Assembly (NCBI GenBank): GCA_022605425.2
Contig: CM061248.1
Coordinates: 1,116,001-1,180,000 of the forward strand
Length of the DNA: 64,000 nucleotides
Direction of reading: 5' to 3'
Source of the DNA: Hamiltosporidium tvaerminnensis
Lineage: Eukaryota > Microsporidia > Dubosqiidae
The notes beneath the pieces are model-generated. The model saw only the letters and a program-made list of their open reading frames with translations, searched no databases and had not been told where the DNA came from. Made by a program: the position numbers and the translations under genes. Each line of letters begins with the position of its first letter. The first letter of the stretch is position 1. This document shows positions 24,281-34,518 of the stretch, in pieces.

Positions 24281-26464
24281 TTACAACAAATATTTCTTTG
24301 TAAATTTCTCTTTTATAAATTTAATAGTTTCTGCTGCTAAATTTTCCTCTTCATCCCTATATTCCTGTTCAATGTAACCTTCATTATTAAATGAAAATAT
24401 ATACCAACCGTAAGTCATTTTAAGTATATTACACATCGAAAATATGATAACTCTAATATTCTTTAAATTTGCAATAAATATATAATCTTTTTCTGATATA
24501 TTTATTCGACTTAACTTCATTTTTTCTATTTTATACTCTTGGTTAGCGCAAAATAATTCTGAAAAACTAATATTTTGAAACTTAATTCTAACAATATTTA
24601 TTTCTTTTAGCCTCAATAAAGTACTAAATGCTTTTACATCTGAATTATCGATGGAAAATTCGGAAATACTTAGTTTCTTTATACTGCTTATATCCTCGTT
24701 TTGAAATAAAAAATTTAAAGGACTTAGAGGTGATTTCAAATCTGCTTTAGCTTTACTTGTGGCTTTAAAATCAAATTTTTCATTCTTAGCTAGATGTTGC
24801 CATAAATCAATCATTTCATTAATATCCCGAATAGATAACTCTGTAATATAAAAACTTTGATCTACCGAACGGTTTAACTTTATAATGTTTGTTTTAAAAA
24901 AGTCTATTTCCTGAAGACCTATCATCATATCTATTAACTTAAAAAAAATCGAATAACAATCACTGCCTATGGGCCAGAATTTAAAATATTTTATAGATTC
25001 GTTTAAAAAAATTTCATTTTCAATAAAGATTTCTGAATAATCTATTTCTAATCTTTTTAGCCCTTTTATATTTAAAATATCGTTTAGAAAATCAGATTTT
25101 ATTTCAGAACATGAAATTTTAATAGATTTTATATTTTCTTCTAAAATAGTATTTTCTGTTATAATAAACCGTTTATCATTTAATTTTTTGAAAGTAATAT
25201 AAATATTTTTAAAACACCCTTTATACTGAAAAAAACATTTGACTTCCAAATTATAATTCTCGCATTCAAAATATTCGATTATTCTAACTTTATCACTAAA
25301 TTTTCTTTTATTAACTAACTTTAAATAAAAATCTTCATTTTTTTCTCGTATATAATTGTTTTTCTTGATAAATTCATCGATGGAGGTTTGTGGCTGTTTA
25401 TCCTTCAGACTTTTTGTTATAAACTCGGCTATATTAAGATCCCCTTCTTTGATTTCAGGAACTGTATATCTTTTATAAGAATGTTTTTCATAAAATATAA
25501 ATTCCTCAATATTACTTAAATGCTCTGTAAATATGAAAATTGTAACAAATTCAGATTCAATAAAAACCATCTTTTTTAAATTTTTAAAATTTAAGCTTGA
25601 ATTTAGAGAACAAATGACATCATCAGATATGTAACACCGAAAGAATACAATCTCATCAACCATCTTTTTTAAATTTTCATAAATAAAACACGAACTCTTC
25701 ATATTCCCTCTGATAAAATACCATATATGCAAATATTTTATATCTAATGTATTTAGAAACATTAAAAATAAACTTTGACTTTTATGATTCACAACCACTT
25801 TTTTGTCAAAAAATGTAATAAATTCGTCATTAATTACTAAAGTATTTTTTTTATCTTCTGTAAATAACCCTTTATATTCATCAGAAATATAAAATTCATA
25901 TTCTTTTATAAAAAACGAAAATTTTAAATCTTTTCCGTTATTCAGTAGTTTTAAATATTCTTGTGATATTTTTTTAAATAAAGCATGTGAGAAATAAGCT
26001 TGCGTTGAAAAATGAAACGATACTTTTTCAATATCAAAAATTTGCATTACATTGGATTCCATTAAAGAACACCAAATATTTTTTACCGCATTTCGCAATT
26101 TATTATCATCTTTAACTCTAAAATATTCTAAAAAGTACAATATTGTGTAAAACTTCTCATTTGTCATTTCATGTACCGGAAAATAATATGAAATTATAAA
26201 CTCATAGAATATTAAAAAATCAGATTTCTTTATATGATGACAGAGATATATTTCTATATTATTGTTCATATTGTCAAACTTTTCAAACGTATCAAACTTA
26301 AGACCAATTCTCTCAATAAATTCTATACAGTACTGTTCATATTGCCTATTTGAATCTCTGACAAGCATTCTTTCTAAACAGTTTTTTTCGTCATTTTCAT
26401 TAGTCTCATCTCTTTTGATTTGACATAGACATTCGGTTTTGTGTTCATTATTAATTGAATCCAT
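24281..26464 (-). CDS. LRR/BTB-like family A protein, 727-residue ORF
   Basis: Large K/N/I/F-rich protein of unknown function. Its middle and C-terminal parts show irregular leucine-rich-type repeats (IKGLKRLEIDYSEI, IKKLSISEFSI, LRLKEINIVRIKF, LKNIRVIIFSMCNI). Residues about 70-140 (IEIYLCHHIKKSDFLIFYEF, then FYTILYFLEYFRVKDDNKL) have the spacing of a BTB/POZ-like unit; this is inference. The ORF starts at an internal Met. The family's hydrophobic leader lies in another frame at 26487-26589, split off by an apparent one-base deletion (GTTGAAAGG here, GTTGTAAATG in copy A). The gene may therefore be newly dead, or it may make a leaderless product. It is paralogous to 8767-11072 and, more distantly, to 37135-39470 and 48762-58374. 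No recognised enzyme motif. Confidence 0.7.
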   Translation of the reverse strand: MDSINNEHKTECLCQIKRDETNENDEKNCLERMLVRDSNRQYEQYCIEFIERIGLKFDTFEKFDNMNNNIEIYLCHHIKKSDFLIFYEFIISYYFPVHEMTNEKFYTILYFLEYFRVKDDNKLRNAVKNIWCSLMESNVMQIFDIEKVSFHFSTQAYFSHALFKKISQEYLKLLNNGKDLKFSFFIKEYEFYISDEYKGLFTEDKKNTLVINDEFITFFDKKVVVNHKSQSLFLMFLNTLDIKYLHIWYFIRGNMKSSCFIYENLKKMVDEIVFFRCYISDDVICSLNSSLNFKNLKKMVFIESEFVTIFIFTEHLSNIEEFIFYEKHSYKRYTVPEIKEGDLNIAEFITKSLKDKQPQTSIDEFIKKNNYIREKNEDFYLKLVNKRKFSDKVRIIEYFECENYNLEVKCFFQYKGCFKNIYITFKKLNDKRFIITENTILEENIKSIKISCSEIKSDFLNDILNIKGLKRLEIDYSEIFIENEIFLNESIKYFKFWPIGSDCYSIFFKLIDMMIGLQEIDFFKTNIIKLNRSVDQSFYITELSIRDINEMIDLWQHLAKNEKFDFKATSKAKADLKSPLSPLNFLFQNEDISSIKKLSISEFSIDNSDVKAFSTLLRLKEINIVRIKFQNISFSELFCANQEYKIEKMKLSRINISEKDYIFIANLKNIRVIIFSMCNILKMTYGWYIFSFNNEGYIEQEYRDEEENLAAETIKFIKEKFTKKYLL

Positions 26465-26486
26465 GTCCGACTCTTCATTTTCCTTT

Positions 26487-26589
26487 CAACATTAAATATA
26501 ATATTTCTTTCACTCGAATGATCGATAAACACAAAAATAAGTGGTTTGTATAATAACGTTATCAGATTGAAGCAGAGATTAAATTTCAT
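26487..26589 (-). pseudogene. Frameshifted leader of the 24281-26464 gene
   Basis: Encodes MKFNLCFNLITLLYKPLIF, then NIIFNV, matching the leader that is in frame in copy A. It then runs out of frame relative to the 727-residue body. Without the shift the gene would be about 769 codons, the family length. A TATA-like box (26610-26627) stands 20-40 bp upstream, as in copy A. Confidence 0.75.
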
Positions 26590-26609
26590 AAATTTTAAAA
26601 AAAAAATAC

Positions 26610-26627
26610 GTATTTATAGTTTTAAAA
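26610..26627 (-). promoter_or_regulatory. TATA-like box upstream of family A gene
   Basis: Minus strand TTTTAAAACTATAAATAC before the ATG at 26589, identical in placement to 11093-11110. Confidence 0.45.
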
Positions 26628-27694
26628 TCAATTTACTATTTTAGTTTTTAGTTAAAAAAATTTTGATTTTTTCAAAAAACGTCAAAAATGATTTGTCCTA
26701 TCAATCTCAATAAATTAAAATTTTATAAAATGTTTTAGAAGTTTTTAAATTAAAGAGTGTAGGTAGGAAAAATTGTTGTATTTCTAAACGTCAAATTTTA
26801 TTGAATAAAAATACTATTTTTAGAATTTAAATGAACGAATATTTTTTTCGACGTTGATCATTTTTTGTAGTTAAAGAATCAATAATTGACTGTTACTTAG
26901 ATTTCAGCTAAGTTTTATATTACTAATTAAACAAAAATTAAGTTCTTTTATTTTTTGCAGAATTTCACTTAATAAAAAATACGAAATTTGATTATTTTTA
27001 GAATCAGAATGATATTTCTTTAAATGACAGTTATTTCCTTTTGCTTGTGTACTTTATTACAAATAAATTTATATAAAAACTAAAAAAACAGTTATTAAAA
27101 TGTAAGAATATACAATGTAAAGCCTAGGTGCAAGAACCGAAAAGGTTTAAAATATATCGATAAAACATTTATTATAAATGACGTTTCAAACGACAAAATA
27201 TGCCATCACAGTCATATACTCAATAAAAAATATCTTATGGAAGCATTAATATTAAATGTTACGGTCTAAAGTGCACACACCTGTCCATAATGTACCCGTT
27301 ATTCCGTATACATTTTGATAGATAAAAAATACCCTTTATCGAATAAAAAAAATATGTTTTTCGATTATATTCCCTATCTTATATTTACCCGAGTTATTTT
27401 GTATTTATCCCACCATCTATTGCTCGATGTTTTTCCCTATATTTATACAGCTGGACTATATTATTCGAATCTAAAGGATTAACATGTATTAAATATACAA
27501 AAAATGTTATGCAAACTTTTAGGACTTGCTATTGTTTTGAATTATGGTTTTAACAATCACTTTAAAGTGGAATAATCTTTATAAAGTAGCTATTTTCTGA
27601 ACAAATGATTTTATAAATAATATAAATGTTTACTATAATATAACTCTATATTTCTTGTTTTTTGTAATTTTTATTTTACTAATAGCAAAAAAAA

Positions 27695-29020
27695 TATTGT
27701 AGGCCAGATGACAAAGATTGTAATTTGCCAAAACAAGCAAAAAAAGATATTCTGTTGACTTTTTGGAAGATCGAGCACTATCCACCTAACTAAAGCAAAC
27801 AAGATAAAAGACTTCGGAGAAGAAAGACAAATTAATTTATAATATTTGGAGATGATATTTGCTTCAAAGGGCACGAACGAATGCTAAGGTAGGTTTTCAA
27901 TTAGAAAAGGTGATGATCAAAGGTATAATTAAACAAAACACTCGGTAGCACATTCTGAATTAATAAAATTAGTTTATGTTAACAGAAATATTATGAGATT
28001 CCTAAAACAAACATAAGGAAATGTGCAATACGCCGGAGAGGTCTGTAATATATTCAATTTATTTAAGAAAGGTCAGTTAATAGATTGGATCAATATCACC
28101 AAAAATATAACTTATTTATGATTTTTCGTATAGATCATAGAAGATACGGAAATAAAAAAGCTGGGATCGTTAAATTTTAACCGTAATCGACATTTATACA
28201 AAGCATCTCTGCTGTTTTGGGATAATAAACAAGAACTCACGATCAGTAAGAGATGTATTAAATTTTTCATTTATAAATTTCTGTATTTAGTAGCTATTCA
28301 ATCTGATAATAGTATTTTAAAATAAAATTACAGTAAACATATTTCACTGCTCTCATAATGCTAATAATACAGAAAAAACCTCGTAATACAAAAGCCTAAA
28401 GACAAGTTGAACGAAAAATTCAAACAATTTAAAGATGTTTAGCAACAAAGTTATATGTTACCGAAAAAAGATGTATTGATTTTCATAATGATGCAATATA
28501 GACTTATAATAGAACAATACAAGGTGCGACAAGTCAATCACTATTCCAAATTTTTTTTCGTGCAACTTGGATTCCATAATTTTCTTTCTGGTAGTATTGT
28601 GACTTAGAAAATAAATGATGATTAGTATCAGTCGAAAAATCATTTATAGGGTATTAACATTAAATAACCATGATCAGGAATATACGCAGTGGGATTTAGA
28701 GAATGTGACTGGAATATATAATATGGTAAATGCATCTAGATATCTTACTTCAACTTCAAGAATCACCGCTTCTAACATTGATAAGAATATTGAAAATGAT
28801 ACAGAAGTATGTGACATTTTGAAGAATATAAAAAAAGAATCATAGAATGTAAAGATTCAAATAAAATTAAAAGAAATCTTCTTACTGGTGATAGGGTTTT
28901 GATATAAAAAGATTTTGACATGAATACAAAGACTAAACCCGCTTCGTTTGATTTTCCTTATAATGATTCTGTCTTTAGAGTAACAGAATATTTCAATTAC
29001 TAATACGGTAGAATATAAAA
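27695..29020 (+). pseudogene. Retroviral-type integrase relic (copy B)
   Basis: Colinear with 12165-13470 and a little clearer. HSELIKLVYVNRNIMRFLKQ near 27950 (zinc-binding region) is followed by IRKCAIRRRGL near 28010. An AIQSDNSILK string at 28291-28320 carries an integrase-core Asp. LATKLYVTEKRCIDFHNDA and YNRTIQGATSQSLFQIFFR (28440-28560) match the conserved end of the rve core. EYTQWDLENVTGIYNMVNASRYL (28680-28745) and GDRVLI, KDFDMNTKTKPASFDF (28890-28950) belong to the C-terminal part. Stops and frameshifts throughout. Only the 28615-28845 stretch stays open (76 codons). Could derive from a Ty3/gypsy polyprotein or a Ginger/KRBA2-like gene. Confidence 0.65.
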
Positions 29021-29374
29021 TAATAAATGTCAAATAGATCTGTTTTAAAAGCGTAATAAAGCAGATATAATTTTAAAATGTTTTTTTTTAAAAAGTCATA
29101 TTTTCTAAATAAGAAATGCTAACATAAAAGGAAATAAGTATATTTAAAATTAAGACGATAAATATTTTTGCAGGGGTAAATAAAGTTAAGATTATAACAC
29201 ATTTATTTCGCTTGACTGCCATTATATCTAAAAAAAATATTCATATTTTAATCTGGGACTTTAAAGATGAAAGAATAGTATATAAAGGGTTAATAAATAT
29301 ATCGAAAATAAAGAAGGGGTGTATTAAAAATGTCGGGCGTAATGGACATGGAGAAATATGAACTGCTACATTTT

Positions 29375-30055
29375 TTAATTTATAGGTGAAAAGAAGATAA
29401 CAGCATTAAAAACTATCTACTTGCCAATGGCTATGTGAAATAGGTATGAAGATAATTGTTTGTATTTTTAATGTGAAATAAACCACACTATATTTTCGAA
29501 CGTTTCATGGGTTTTCTAATATGAGGAAAAGGTCTACAAAATAATGAAACTTCTTATGTAAATATATTTTCGTGTTTTTTATTGAATTGGATTGCAGACC
29601 GCAGCTGAGCTTGCCGATAATTTTCATGAAAAAGTATAGAACCGTAGCTTTGCAACCTTGAATGGAGGACTTAACTCCTAGGAGATGTAATCAAAACTCT
29701 TTTGAGCCAGGAAAACAATTAGCATGTTATACTGTCTGTATGAGATTATGCTGTCTAGGTAAACCTCATGTAAGTCGCCGAAATATATTTTGGCGAAGAG
29801 TTTTTAGGCTCCGAATGGTTAGAGCATGTATAAATCGTACATATTCTTTGGGGAGTCCAGGGTAGGGTTCGATCTATGATCACACACTATTCAACAGACA
29901 TTAAAAAGCACTAAGCAACTTCAAAACCCGTTATTTGGGGATCTATACACATTTTAGACAAAATGTTTTAGGATGTAGGTATCTTAGAATGCTTCAGTTT
30001 AGTGTTGGTTAGCAATACTTATGTAAACCCTAGAACTGCATTAATTTCATTAAAA
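29375..30055 (+). repeat. Dispersed ~690 bp repeat, copy at 29 kb
   Basis: Blocks: AGATAACAGCATTAAAAACT, TCTACTTGCCAATGG, GATTGCAGACCGCAGCTGA, TGCTGTCTAGGTAAACCTC, ATGTAAGTCGCCGAAATA, GATGTAGGTATCTTAG and CCTAGAACTGCATTAAT. It lies immediately right of duplication copy B. The 67-codon ORF inside (29662-29865) is not conserved in other copies. Confidence 0.75.
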
Positions 30056-30059
30056 TAAT

Positions 30060-31470
30060 ATAACAATGGACACTGTTTTTTAAAAGATGTGATATTTCAA
30101 AATACACCTTTAAATTTATTACTTAAGATAATTCACCTATACTCCTAAAAAATCTTCGCGAGCCCGTTGCTTAAAACATTCGGTAAAAAATTTGAACAGT
30201 GGTTCAGAGACATCATATTTGAATCTTTTGTGTAATTTTTTATTTATATTTTTGTCTATATAAGCAATCTAGCCCTTAATGATGCTCAATTCCTTGAATT
30301 TAAAGGCTATAGAAGACTTTTGAAATTTCCTTTCCGTGATTTATTTGCTCTCTCAAATGTGTTCATGAGTGAGTTAATTAATTTATGTCAAACTGGAAAT
30401 ACAGATAGAAAGCCATATGACGATTCTCGTTGCCCTCATTCTCTTCTTATCTTATTTTTTTTCATCAAAGTAACTTAAATTTTGAGATACTAGTAAGTTA
30501 AAGTAGGTACAAAACCATCCTGCAAATATCTATGAGCGTATGTCCAGCTCTTTAAGGTTTTCTTCGAAACCTTACCTTCTCAGATGAAAAACGATTAGGA
30601 GAAATCTTGTATTCGTAATCTCGCCTATTATTATAATTTCTAGAACATTTGGCCGTTTTTTTGCGAAATAGATTTACTACAAATATTGGATATTTTTTTC
30701 GCTAGTTCTCATGTAAAAAAATCAGCCGGAACAGAAAATATCATACTTATTGAGTATATTTTAACTCAATCAGGTTGTCGTATTTATGCTCGTTTAGTGT
30801 TAAAAGTGAAATGCAATTTTTTTTGAGTTAACCAAGAAAGTTTTAATATATTGTGCAGAGTCTCTTGAAACACACCGTAGCTTAAATTCAATATTCGGTG
30901 TATTATAGTTATTATGTATGATTTGGTTTATTTGCTTTACCAAAATTTTTTTCCTTTTTCGGAATTTTTTTTTCGATAGTTGAAGAGAGAAAAAAATTAG
31001 AATCAAAAGGAAAATTCAAGTAACAAATATCAATTTGAATACATTACTATTATAAAAGAAATCGTAAAATACTTCGAAGAAAAACGAATATTTTATATTT
31101 GATCGTTAAATACATATATTGATTATAATCTTCGTTTCATTTTTCGCAACATAAAAAGCCCTGATAAATTATAAATTAATGTAAAAATTAAATCACGCTG
31201 TTTCAAAAAAAAACTTATTTTACAAAATTTGTATGATTTAGTTGTATAATTAGTTTAAATCTTCAGATATCTAATAAAATATTATTATAAATATTAAAAT
31301 TCTAAAGTTTCTAGAATTGAACCTATCACTATGATTGTAAATTATTTTTTTAAAACCATTGGAATAACTTATTTTAACTTAATTTAGCCTAAAAATCTTG
31401 ATCTTGTATAATTAACTTAAAGTTTGATTTATTAAAAAATAAAATTGAACAAATCAAATTTCAGCTTGTA
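30060..31470. other. Gene-free stretch
   Basis: One plus-frame scrap around 30270-30470 (FKGYRRLLKFPFRDLFALS) faintly resembles the start of a transposase-type domain, but I could not follow it into any catalytic motif. Otherwise AT-rich DNA without features. Confidence 0.5.
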
Positions 31471-31485
31471 AAACTATAAATACCC
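31471..31485 (+). promoter_or_regulatory. TATA-like / CCC box before small ORF
   Basis: AAACTATAAATACCC, resembling the boxes before the family A genes plus a CCC triplet. It lies 17-31 bp before the ATG at 31502. Confidence 0.4.
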
Positions 31486-31501
31486 ATATGTATTCACAAA
31501 T

Positions 31502-31990
31502 ATGTATTCAGTTTGTATCGTACAAATCATTATACTTATAAAGTCCAAAAATATCTATAATCCTTATAAAAATGAAAAATATCATGATAATCATAATTTT
31601 AATATACTTTTAGAAATTCACAGTTTTATAAAACTCGAGAAACAGATATTTCATATTTTAGAGAATTTTAAATTGTTATTTGATAAATTTAGGAAATATA
31701 ATAACATTCGTGATTCTAAGTCGAATAAAAAAAGAATCTTATTTATTGAAAAAAATATAAATTCATTCTATAGAAAATCAGTAGAAATGAATAAAAAATT
31801 CGAAAAAAATATTTTTCATTTGATCGAGACTTTAATATCTAAAAACACGAAAATATTATCAAAAGAAAATAATAGACTGAAATGCAAATCGTTTAATTTA
31901 ATGAATTACACCAAAAATCGATTTCTTCGAGAAATTGAGCTTAAGCACAAATTATTTTTAAATGAAGAAATAAAAAATATAGAAATTTAA
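31502..31990 (+). CDS. Hypothetical 162-residue protein with hydrophobic N-terminus
   Basis: Not recognised. The first 14 residues (MYSVCIVQIIILIK) are hydrophobic and could be a short signal peptide or anchor; the rest is strongly basic and helical, with heptad-like Ile/Leu/Phe spacing (LEKQIFHILENFKLLFDKF, FEKNIFHLIETLISK), so a coiled coil is plausible. A CCC-containing TATA-like box lies just upstream. The out-of-frame ATG at 31488 would give only a short peptide, so 31502 is preferred. The size, leader and charge would fit a small secreted microsporidian protein, but that is inference. Nothing nearby suggests a role. Chance ORF remains possible. Confidence 0.5.
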   Translation: MYSVCIVQIIILIKSKNIYNPYKNEKYHDNHNFNILLEIHSFIKLEKQIFHILENFKLLFDKFRKYNNIRDSKSNKKRILFIEKNINSFYRKSVEMNKKFEKNIFHLIETLISKNTKILSKENNRLKCKSFNLMNYTKNRFLREIELKHKLFLNEEIKNIEI

Positions 31991-32357
31991 ATCTATCATA
32001 TATATGAATGAGTCTTACGAGAAGTTATCATTATATTTAACCAGAGAATTATCAAGCAAAAGTGTTGATGCAGTATCATTTAGTTGGGCAATTTTATCTA
32101 GAATTATAAAATGTCAGGAAATAATCGAATATATTGCTATAAACGATTTACACATACATAAAAAAGATTTGTATTAAATTTTAAAATTTCTAATTCCCTT
32201 TCAAAAATCCATTTAAGTTTATATTGGCATCATTTTTTGTTTTTACTTTATATTGTTGTTAAAATTTTCAAAAAAATACCGGAATCAAGAATCCAATTGA
32301 TCATTTAATCTACCATTTTTGGTTAAACAAATAAGATACCTAATTTAGAGGTTTTAA
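31991..32357. other. Gene-free stretch before Helitron
   Basis: AT-rich DNA; nothing recognised. The last base, A at 32357, is the 5' target base of the Helitron insertion. Confidence 0.5.
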
Positions 32358-33000
32358 TCTATATATATAAAAATGATTGTATGTGTCTGTGTTTAAAGGT
32401 TGTAAATAAAGAGTTTTTTTATTTACATAAAGAGGTATTGTTTTCATCATGAAGGTAGATTAACTAAAGAGTTTATGATCGGATTTGTATTTAAATGTGT
32501 TAATAAGAGTGTTTGAATTTAAATGGTGTTAATATATAAATTAGTATTTTAAATGTGTTAGTAAATCTATATTAGGCTAATAGGTTGTTATCATAGATTG
32601 CTGTATGTTAAAGTGTGTTAATAATATAAGAGTATTATTAATCGGGAATTTACTGTTCCGACACATTTAAACAGTTTAAACGTAATATCGGTTTAAAAAA
32701 GTTTCTTTATGACCCATCTTCGAAAAGACAATATAACGCACAAATATAAACGCTGCAGTGTGTAGAATAGATTTGGTTAAAATATGCTTTTCATATGAAA
32801 AGTCTATGTACCAACTTCGTTCGTGAAAATCTCTTCTGGTTTTTTCGAAAGACAACAGAACGAAAACAAAGGATTTTAATGTTTAAAAGCCTCGAAAAAT
32901 ATAAAAATACCAATTAAATCAATAAACTAATTTATTTTTTTTTATTATACCGGAATCCACTTTCTTTTATTTTCGCAGCAACGTGCGGCGGGTACGCTAG
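32358..33000 (+). mobile_element. Non-autonomous Helitron, complete
   Basis: Begins TCTATATATATAAAAATG, a very common Helitron 5' end, and terminates ...GCGGGTACGCTAG. It is inserted exactly between A (32357) and T (33001), the target preference of Helitrons. Just before the terminal CTAG is a GC-rich hairpin (CGTGC, loop GGCGG, GTACG with one G-T pair), the expected 3' termination signal. It is 643 bp and has no Rep/helicase ORF, so it must depend on an autonomous relative elsewhere. Internally there are several GTGTTAAT strings but no gene. No terminal inverted repeats and no target duplication, as expected. Confidence 0.85.
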
Positions 33001-33294
33001 TAATCATATAAATATTTTGATATAATATGGTTCGATTTTTTTATTTCTAAATACCAGTTCCCTCATATTTTATGAGAAAAAAATACAAAAAAAAGTTTAA
33101 AAATAAAACCACAATTCCTGTTATTTCCTGACAAACATCGATAACTATATCACAAATAATACAAAAAAGATAATCATTAACTTCTTCGAATTTTATATTT
33201 ATATCAAATTTGTAATCGGCTATTTAGACCACAAAAAGCTTTATTTAAAAATATCACGCTTTTTAAAACAGTGGCAAGTTTTATATTTGTTTTC

Positions 33295-33955
33295 ATAACA
33301 TTAACGCAGTTCTAGGTTCAACATAAATAACTGCTACCCAACACTCTTCATTACCCCTGTGATACCTACTTCTCAAAGCCCAATATCTACCAGGTATGTA
33401 GAACCTAATAAATAGGTAAGTCAGTTGCCCGAGTTCGGTAATCTGCGTTGCATGGAGTGTTATCGAAGCCTCATCGCAGACTACCCAGCATTCCCACTCA
33501 CTCTACACTTTCTAAACCAAATAAACTTCTAAAAATATATAACAGAGACTTACATGAGATTCACCTAGACAGGGCAATGGCATTCCAACAGGTATAACCT
33601 GCTACTTGGTCTCCCAGCTTCAAATGGGTTTATTTTTCATATCCACCAGGCGATAAGTCTTCTAACCGGAGTGAGCAAGGCTAGGTTTCCATCCTTTTAC
33701 ATGGCAATTACCTACATGTTCAGCCGTGATCTGCAATCTTGTAACATGAAAAACTACAAGTAAATTTGTAAAAAAAGTGTCGCCATTTCTTAGACCTTCT
33801 CCTCCTCAAACAAACCCCAATAAAACAACCAAAGATTTAGTGTTGTTTTATTCTAATGAAAAACTCAAAAAATGATTCTCACACCATTTTCACAGACTCA
33901 TTGCCAAGCAGAAAGTTTTTTATGTGGTTGTTCTCCCTCTCTCATTAACAATTTA
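33295..33955 (-). repeat. Dispersed ~690 bp repeat, copy at 33 kb
   Basis: One of the two best preserved copies. Minus-strand blocks: GGAGAACAACCACATAAAAA, CTTTCTGCTTGGCAATGAG, GAGGAGGAGAAGGTCTAAG, ATGGAAACCTAGCCTTGC, AGCAGGTTATACCTGTTGG with a perfect CAGGT-TAT-ACCTG hairpin, TGCCCTGTCTAGGTGAA and ATAACACTCCATGCAACGC. Inverted relative to the copy at 36020-36690, with BDP1 and the Nse1-like gene between them. Confidence 0.8.
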
Positions 33956-34512
33956 AAATTTATAATTAGTTCTAAGATTTTTATTACAGAAACAAAAATA
34001 TAAAAAAAATTTGATATATATCGCTCACAAGCAAATGTACTATTGAAATCATTAAAATACTTAAATCCGAGATGATTAGATACTATGCATCAAAATATAT
34101 GTACTATAAGATCATATTCTTCACTAGACATATTTATTCAGAGAATACAGATTACACAAATATTAAGCTTTTTTATAGAAGACATGATTTATTCTACAAA
34201 ACAGGGAAAAGGATGTCCAAATAATAAATTTCTTGGAAAAGTGTAGTCCAGAAAGGAAACACATATTATATTATATATACACAATATGAAGCAATAATTT
34301 TTGAGGAAAAAAACATAAAAATGATTTAATTTTCAATTTTGAACAAAAAAAGGTCAAAAATTCAATAAAACATAGCTAAAGGTATAAAAAGAAATAAAAT
34401 GTAAAATATTTAACAGAAATTCACTATTATTAAAAACTATAAAAAGCCAAAATTCAAAACTTAATTTAAATTTAAAACATTATATAAAATCTTTAAAATG
34501 TTTTGTTTTTCA
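33956..34512. other. AT-rich intergenic region before BDP1
   Basis: No ORF or repeat recognised. Confidence 0.5.
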
Positions 34513-34518
34513 CCCTAA
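34513..34518 (+). promoter_or_regulatory. CCCTAA box at BDP1 start
   Basis: CCCTAA directly abuts the ATG at 34519. CCC boxes within a few bases of the start codon occur at six genes or pseudogenes in this window (34513, 37129, 42592 as GGG, 45669, 48752, 56019) and are a reported feature of microsporidian promoters. Confidence 0.6.

Larger units (their letters stand above)
23520..29310. repeat. Segmental duplication, copy B (partner 5310-13790)
   Basis: Same landmarks as copy A in the same order. It lacks the mariner element, and a stretch corresponding to 5500-6240 is missing, so the left part of the dispersed repeat in plus orientation (23530-23690) abuts the left part in minus orientation (23690-23850). 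Confidence 0.85.

Noticed and set aside
29662-29865. 67-aa Arg/Cys-rich ORF
   Set aside because: Lies inside a dispersed repeat and is not open in the other copies.
30270-30470. Transposase-like N-terminal scrap (FKGYRRLLKFPF...)
   Set aside because: No catalytic motifs follow; the resemblance is too short to support a feature.
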